Part shown: piece by piece, positions 60,474-64,000 of the stretch
How the letters are laid out: each line of letters opens with the position of its first letter
Position numbering within the stretch: position 1 is the stretch's first letter
Origin: Halovivax gelatinilyticus
GTDB lineage: Archaea > Halobacteriota > Halobacteria > Halobacteriales > Natrialbaceae
Length of the DNA: 64,000 bases
Reading direction: 5' to 3'
NCBI RefSeq assembly: GCF_024300625.1
Contig: NZ_CP101322.1
Coordinates: forward strand, 943,992-1,007,991
Translations under genes and position numbers: made by a program
The notes under the pieces: generated by a model
Databases searched by the model: none
What the model was told of the DNA's origin: nothing
Seen by the model: the letters and a program-made list of their open reading frames with translations, nothing else

Positions 60474-61675
60474 TGGCCGCCGACCTCTACTGTCCGGCCT
60501 GCGACGCCGAATACGAGGGCCGGTCGAGCGAGCCCTGGCGGTGTGGCTGCGGTCACGCCCTCGAGTTCACCGAGCGACCCTATCCCGAGGGGGCGCCGCT
60601 GCCGCTCTCGAAGCTCGACACCACGCGCGGCCTCTGGACGTTCTTCGAGTTCCTCCCGATCGAACAGCACGTCACGTTCTTCGAGGGCTTTACGCCGCTC
60701 GTCGAGGCAGATGGCTGGAACGCCGACTTCAAACTCGAGTACGTCTTTCCGACGGGATCGTTCAAGGATCGCGGTGCGACGACGACGCTCTCGCGGGCGG
60801 TCGAACTCGGCGTCGAGAAGGTAATCGAAGATTCCTCCGGCAACGCCGGTGCCTCGATCGCCACGTACGCCGCGCGGGCGGGCCTCCCGGCCGACGTCTA
60901 CGTCCCCGCCGACGTCAAGCAGTCGAAGCTGATGGCGATCCAGCGAGTCGACGCCCGCCCGGTCCGCGTCGAGGGGTCGCGCGAAGACGTCACCACCGCC
61001 TGCATCGATGCCGTCGAAGGCCACGAGGACCACGGCGATAGCCGACAGGACGGTGCGGAGGGCGACGGAACCGAAGCGCCAGATTCCGACGGCCACCCCG
61101 ACGCCCCGTATCAACACGGGACGGGCTGGTACGCCAGCCACGCCTGGAACCCGGCCTTCTACGCGGGGACGATGACGTTCGCCTTCGAGGTGGCCGCCCA
61201 GCGCGGGTGGACCGTCCCCGACGCGATCGTCTCGCCGATCGGCCACGGCACGCTCTTTCTCGGCGCCTACCGGGGCTTCGAACTGCTCTACGAGGCCGGT
61301 ATCACCGACCGACTCCCGCGGATGCTCGGCGTCCAGTCGGTCGGCTACGACCCGATCGTCCACGTCGTCGGCGGCGAGCGCGTCGTCGACGGCGGCGAGG
61401 AGCGCGCCGACATCGCCGACGGCATCCAGATCAGCGAACCCGCCCGCGGGTCGCAGATCGTCGACGCGATCGAGGCGACCGACGGCACCGCGATCGCGGT
61501 CGGCGAGGGCCCCGTCGAGAACGCGCTCGATCGCCTCCACCGCGACGGCTTCTACGTCGAACCCACGACCGCGGTCGCGCCCGCCGGGCTCGCCCACCTG
61601 CGCGAACTCGGCCACCTCGACCGCGACGAGGACGTCGTCGTGCCGCTGACGGGATCGGGACTGAAGACGATGTGA
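60473..61675 (+). CDS. Threonine synthase-like PLP-dependent enzyme
   Basis: A 400-residue beta-family PLP enzyme with an N-terminal zinc ribbon C7-x2-C10 and C24-x-C26 (CPAC and CGC). The PLP lysine is K98 in FPTGSFKDRGATTTLS, the substrate loop is DSSGNAGASIATYAAR and the phosphate loop near SPIGHGTLFLGA. The ribbon and lysine context are those of archaeal threonine synthase, but an acidic insertion (EGHEDHGDSRQDGAEGDGTE, about 185-204) is unusual. The gene overlaps the AstE-like gene by one base. Whether it makes threonine or acts on an amino acid released by AstE cannot be decided here. Confidence 0.85.
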   Translation: MAADLYCPACDAEYEGRSSEPWRCGCGHALEFTERPYPEGAPLPLSKLDTTRGLWTFFEFLPIEQHVTFFEGFTPLVEADGWNADFKLEYVFPTGSFKDRGATTTLSRAVELGVEKVIEDSSGNAGASIATYAARAGLPADVYVPADVKQSKLMAIQRVDARPVRVEGSREDVTTACIDAVEGHEDHGDSRQDGAEGDGTEAPDSDGHPDAPYQHGTGWYASHAWNPAFYAGTMTFAFEVAAQRGWTVPDAIVSPIGHGTLFLGAYRGFELLYEAGITDRLPRMLGVQSVGYDPIVHVVGGERVVDGGEERADIADGIQISEPARGSQIVDAIEATDGTAIAVGEGPVENALDRLHRDGFYVEPTTAVAPAGLAHLRELGHLDRDEDVVVPLTGSGLKTM

Positions 61676-61690
61676 TTCGCTCGTCCCGTC

Positions 61691-62107
61691 TCAACTGCAT
61701 CTATTCTGTTTGAATTCGATCTCGTCGCCCTCGAGTATTTCGATAAACAGTCCGTCCTTCGGGTCCATATCGAACGCGGACTCGGCTTCAGCGCACTCGA
61801 ATTGAAACGTATACTCGTGAAGTTGGCCCGCGCCCTCTAGTTCGCATTCGACGAAAAACTCGTCACCGTTTCGTCCGTGAAAGATATCTTTGAGAAAGAT
61901 TTCATGCTCACCCGAGAGCGAGGGGACGTTAAATATCGATTCGAATACCGTCTCACCGTCGTGTTCGACGTGAACGGTTAGCCGTCGAACGTCGTCACTG
62001 CGGTTAATGATCGACAGATAACCGGTCCCGGAGTCTCTGCGTAAGACGCAGCCGGAGAGGCCGACAGCAGGGACCAACACCAGACGGGCAAAATTTCGAC
62101 GGAGCAT
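61691..62107 (-). CDS. Haloarchaeal lipoprotein of unknown function
   Basis: A 138-residue protein with a lipoprotein signal (RRNFARLVLVPAVGLSGC; lipid-modified C20). The mature part is a beta-rich domain (DVRRLTVHVEHDGETVFESI, GHEDEF-like acid strands, EYTFQFECAEAESAF). The layout resembles the 39720 lipoprotein. It is the last gene of the minus-strand A/T-rich cluster. Its C-terminus FKQNRCS offers a second Cys for a disulfide. Confidence 0.75.
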   Translation of the reverse strand: MLRRNFARLVLVPAVGLSGCVLRRDSGTGYLSIINRSDDVRRLTVHVEHDGETVFESIFNVPSLSGEHEIFLKDIFHGRNGDEFFVECELEGAGQLHEYTFQFECAEAESAFDMDPKDGLFIEILEGDEIEFKQNRCS

Positions 62108-62164
62108 CTATTTACCACCTATATTCGAACATAATAAAAATTTCTTTCCATCAGCAGACAGGAG

Positions 62165-62911
62165 TTAATGATTCGGTGTGACGATATCCACAGTGATCGC
62201 GTGGAACGTTTCGCTGTCGGTTTCAGAATAGATTGGGCCGGTGCTTCTGTCCCCGATTCGATAAATATTCCAATCCATGTGAGTTTCTGCCGAAATAGTC
62301 CTCGATTCGATGTCGTGGTTAGCGTCAAGATCAAAATGGACGCCGACAGCGTTCTCCTGACTGGACGGGAGTGCTGAAAAACATTGGCCGCCGTGACACT
62401 CGGCAATGTTCAAATCCCACTCAGTGTAGTGGTACGACCTCGATTCGACGGATACATCAGACGTATTCAACTCGAAGATGGACGCGGATATTCCCGCAGA
62501 GACTGGAGGGAAACCAGTCCCAACGCTCAGGCCAAAGGACTGCTTGGACGTCTCATCTGCCGGGTACTCGTTAGAAATTGTTAGGTTATTTTGGTCAGAT
62601 GGAGAATCTGCGAGAATGACCTTGAAGTTGGCATTCATCCCAGCAACCATGTGTCCACACTGCCCCTCGCATTCTACTGGCCTCGGTCGTTCCGGATAGA
62701 ACTTCAAGAAGGACCATCGGTTACGAGAGCCGGCGGGAACTTCGTCGTGCTCGTGCACTTTTTCGCCGTCCGCATTGTAATTCTCGTCGTCCGCAACGAG
62801 ATAGGACGCGTGTCGGTACCAGTTTTCGACGTATTCGTTTGGCGGGTAGCTAGTCGTACGACTTCGGATTCTCTCGAACTCACCATCGATCGGTTCCCAA
62901 TCAGTCGCCAT
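62165..62911 (-). CDS. Unrecognised protein of the A/T-rich cluster
   Basis: A 248-residue protein with no recognised family. It has no signal peptide of its own and starts 3 bases after the stop of the Tat-signal gene. The central region (about residues 105-150) alternates polar and small hydrophobic residues (QSFGLSVGTGFPPVSAGISA) in a manner seen in beta-hairpin or beta-barrel proteins. Cys residues occur at ECEGQCGHM and ECHGGQCFS. Codon use is A/T-richer than neighbours. Confidence 0.7.
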   Translation of the reverse strand: MATDWEPIDGEFERIRSRTTSYPPNEYVENWYRHASYLVADDENYNADGEKVHEHDEVPAGSRNRWSFLKFYPERPRPVECEGQCGHMVAGMNANFKVILADSPSDQNNLTISNEYPADETSKQSFGLSVGTGFPPVSAGISASIFELNTSDVSVESRSYHYTEWDLNIAECHGGQCFSALPSSQENAVGVHFDLDANHDIESRTISAETHMDWNIYRIGDRSTGPIYSETDSETFHAITVDIVTPNH

Positions 62912-62914
62912 CCG

Positions 62915-63412
62915 TTACCGACCTCCCTGTAACTCTCGAAGGAATCGTTCGGCTTCGGATCTGCGTCGGCCCCCGCTCTCTACCATCACGAGCCCATCTC
63001 TGCTCAGCGATGTGGGGGTTCGAACGAATCCGGTCACCCAGCCAGAACCGCCATCACGTAACTCGACTAACCGAGGATACGTTTCTCCCAGCTCGGTCCG
63101 CTTGTCGTCGGTACTTCTGAACGTTTGCATTGTGTACTCGCCGCTAGTCGTCACTCGTTTCGGGCTGACAGAATCGATTTGCAGGTCGTACTCGCCGATA
63201 TCGAGATCACCGACCATCGTACCGGTAGCGGAATCGAATCGACCCACCACCTCACGCTTGATATCGAAGGTCTTCGGGTCGTACCTGAATCCGACGTACC
63301 GATCGGATCGACTCGCACTCCCGACGCCGGCAACTCCGACTGGAATTGCCGTCGTGGCGCCGATTCCTTTTAGCAGCGTTCGTCTCGACGTGTTACGGGT
63401 TCGTTCACCCAT
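62915..63412 (-). CDS. Tat-exported small protein of unknown function
   Basis: A 165-residue protein with a twin-arginine signal (R10-R11 in SRRTLLKGIGATTAIPVGVA). The mature part (about residues 35-165) is beta-rich with many Arg, Thr and Gly residues (DRYVGFRYDPKTFDIKREVV, GEYDLQIDSVSPKRVTTSGE). It is the first gene of the cluster, with a TATA-like box at 63428-63439 giving a leaderless transcript. No family recognised. Confidence 0.75.
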   Translation of the reverse strand: MGERTRNTSRRTLLKGIGATTAIPVGVAGVGSASRSDRYVGFRYDPKTFDIKREVVGRFDSATGTMVGDLDIGEYDLQIDSVSPKRVTTSGEYTMQTFRSTDDKRTELGETYPRLVELRDGGSGWVTGFVRTPTSLSRDGLVMVESGGRRRSEAERFLRELQGGR

Positions 63413-63427
63413 GGTCAGAGGTTATAG

Positions 63428-63439
63428 CAAATAAGTATT
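63428..63439 (-). promoter_or_regulatory. Promoter TATA-like box of the A/T-rich cluster
   Basis: AATACTTATTTG on the minus strand lies 16-27 bases before ATG 63412, consistent with a leaderless or nearly leaderless mRNA. Confidence 0.5.
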
Positions 63440-63544
63440 ACTATTTTATATTTGTTTTGGGTTTAATATTTAAAGGTTATTGGTGGAATATTTTTTCGCA
63501 TGCGGTCCATCAGCGGTCGATCGTTATTTGATGAAGAACTAACG

Positions 63545-63558
63545 GTAACCGCGGTTAC
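63545..63558. repeat. 14-base perfect palindrome upstream of argS
   Basis: GTAACCGCGGTTAC is its own reverse complement. It lies about 50 bases before the likely argS TATA element (CTATAC at 63607-63612). Confidence 0.5.
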
Positions 63559-63577
63559 GAATCTGAGCGGATCGCGA

Positions 63578-63597
63578 GTTCGGTAGGCTATCCGAAC
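63578..63597. repeat. Inverted repeat upstream of argS
   Basis: GTTCGG (63578-63583) pairs with CCGAAC (63592-63597) across an 8-base spacer. It lies just before the argS promoter. Confidence 0.4.
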
Positions 63598-63606
63598 CCG
63601 ACATTC

Positions 63607-63612
63607 CTATAC
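63607..63612 (+). promoter_or_regulatory. Promoter TATA-like element of argS
   Basis: CTATAC lies 24-29 bases before ATG 63636, fitting a leaderless mRNA. Confidence 0.45.
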
Positions 63613-63635
63613 CCGCGCCGGAAAAACGAACGTCC

Positions 63636-64000
63636 ATGTTCCCAGCGCTTCGCGACGAGGTCGCGTCGGCGCTCGAAAGCGCCCTGGCGGCGCGCGAGTT
63701 GCCGACCGACGACCTCGGCATCGAGGAACCGCCGGACGACGTGGAGAGCGTGCTCGCATCGAGCGTCGCCTTCCGGCTGGCCGGCGAGGTCGGGGCCGCC
63801 CCGCCGCAGGTGGCCGCCGAGCTGGCCGAAGAGATCGACGTCGAGGAACTGACCTACGTCGGCGAAATCGAAACCCAGGGACCGTACCTGAACTTCCTGC
63901 CGAGTGCGGCGTACTACGAAGAGACGCTCGCCGCCGCGAGCGAGTCCGACTACGGCCAGCGTCCCGACCGCGAGGAGTCGATCGTCGTCGAGCACACGAG
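63636..64000 (+). CDS. argS: Arginyl-tRNA synthetase, N-terminal part (runs off window)
   Basis: The first 121 residues of a class I aminoacyl-tRNA synthetase. The N-terminal Add1-like domain (MFPALRDEVASALESALA to about residue 100) includes VGEIETQGPYLNFLPSAAYY, a segment shared by ArgRS (the GxYINF/NF motif). The final visible residues SIVVEHTS match the start of the conserved HTSANP segment just before the HIGH-like motif. ATG 63636 lies about 27 bases after a weak TATA element. The rest of the gene is outside the window. Confidence 0.93.
   Translation, partial: MFPALRDEVASALESALAARELPTDDLGIEEPPDDVESVLASSVAFRLAGEVGAAPPQVAAELAEEIDVEELTYVGEIETQGPYLNFLPSAAYYEETLAAASESDYGQRPDREESIVVEHT

Larger units (their letters stand above)
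63413..63635. other. A/T-rich divergent intergenic region upstream of argS
   Basis: The left part (63413-63500) is strongly A/T-rich with TATATTTG and TTTAATATTTAAAGG. It carries the minus promoter (63428-63439). The right part includes a 14-base palindrome at 63545-63558 and an inverted repeat at 63578-63597. No gene seen. Confidence 0.55.

Noticed and set aside
62911-62915. 62915-63412 and 62165-62911 as one frameshifted gene
   Set aside because: The first protein ends in a plausible C-terminus, the second has its own ATG 3 bases later, and neither looks truncated; an operon is simpler, though I cannot exclude a split gene.

Overview
The window is chromosomal DNA from a halophilic archaeon (class Halobacteria). 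The evidence is: RNA polymerase split into H, B'', B', A' and A'' genes; acidic proteins (Asp/Glu-rich, Lys-poor); high G+C with third positions saturated in G/C; haloarchaeal-type families (HTH_10/Bat-like regulators, HalOD1, Tfx, type II GAPDH, RPA with its partner protein); twin-arginine lipoproteins; and many leaderless genes with an A/T-rich TATA-like box about 24-30 nt before the start codon. I cannot assign a genus from the sequence alone.

Region 1 (1-8540): the 3' end of an unknown gene, an MFS exporter, an AIR-synthase-like kinase fold protein, then rpsG and rpsL. Between rpsL and nusA lies a signalling block: a small zinc protein, a HalOD1 protein, a Rec-GAF-GAF-HTH_10 regulator and a single-domain response regulator. 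Region 2 (8117-16326) is the minus-strand RNA polymerase operon rpoH-rpoB2-rpoB1-rpoA1-rpoA2-nusA. Region 3 (16668-20303) holds tRNA-Asp, a small PD-(D/E)XK nuclease gene, a membrane protein and a second Rec-GAF-HTH_10 regulator that mirrors the first on the far side of the polymerase operon.

Region 4 (20546-32000) is mostly housekeeping: two tandem PIMT genes, a zinc-ribbon protein, an M29-like aminopeptidase, PAP2 phosphatase, GAPDH, Hsp20, a RimK-like ligase, rpl10e (followed by a run of hairpins), an M50 protease with CBS domains, an HNH nuclease, tRNA-His and small DNA-binding proteins. Region 5 (32000-40710): Tfx, an atypical SDR, an orphan ethylbenzene-dehydrogenase-like heme protein, small zinc proteins, secreted proteins, RPA with its partner, membrane and lipoprotein genes, and tsr3.

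Region 6 (40762-46849) is a complete peptide/nickel-type ABC importer operon (binding protein, two permeases, two ATPases), with a strong inverted repeat upstream of its promoter. Region 7 (47065-61675) is metabolic: a Rieske fusion protein, threonine deaminase, a gamma-glutamylcyclotransferase-like protein, MATE exporter, citrate synthase, serine acetyltransferase, a SpoIIM-like membrane protein, an MFS transporter, and a two-gene operon pairing an aspartoacylase-like enzyme with a threonine-synthase-like PLP enzyme. Region 8 (61691-64000) is visibly more A/T-rich: three genes for exported or unknown proteins, then the start of argS, which runs off the end.

The most promising leads for something undescribed are the tRNA-Asp/PD-(D/E)XK element, the A/T-rich three-gene cluster at 61691-63412, the twin HTH_10 regulators flanking RNA polymerase, the Rieske fusion and the hairpin array after rpl10e. 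I see no CRISPR array, no transposase and no integrase.
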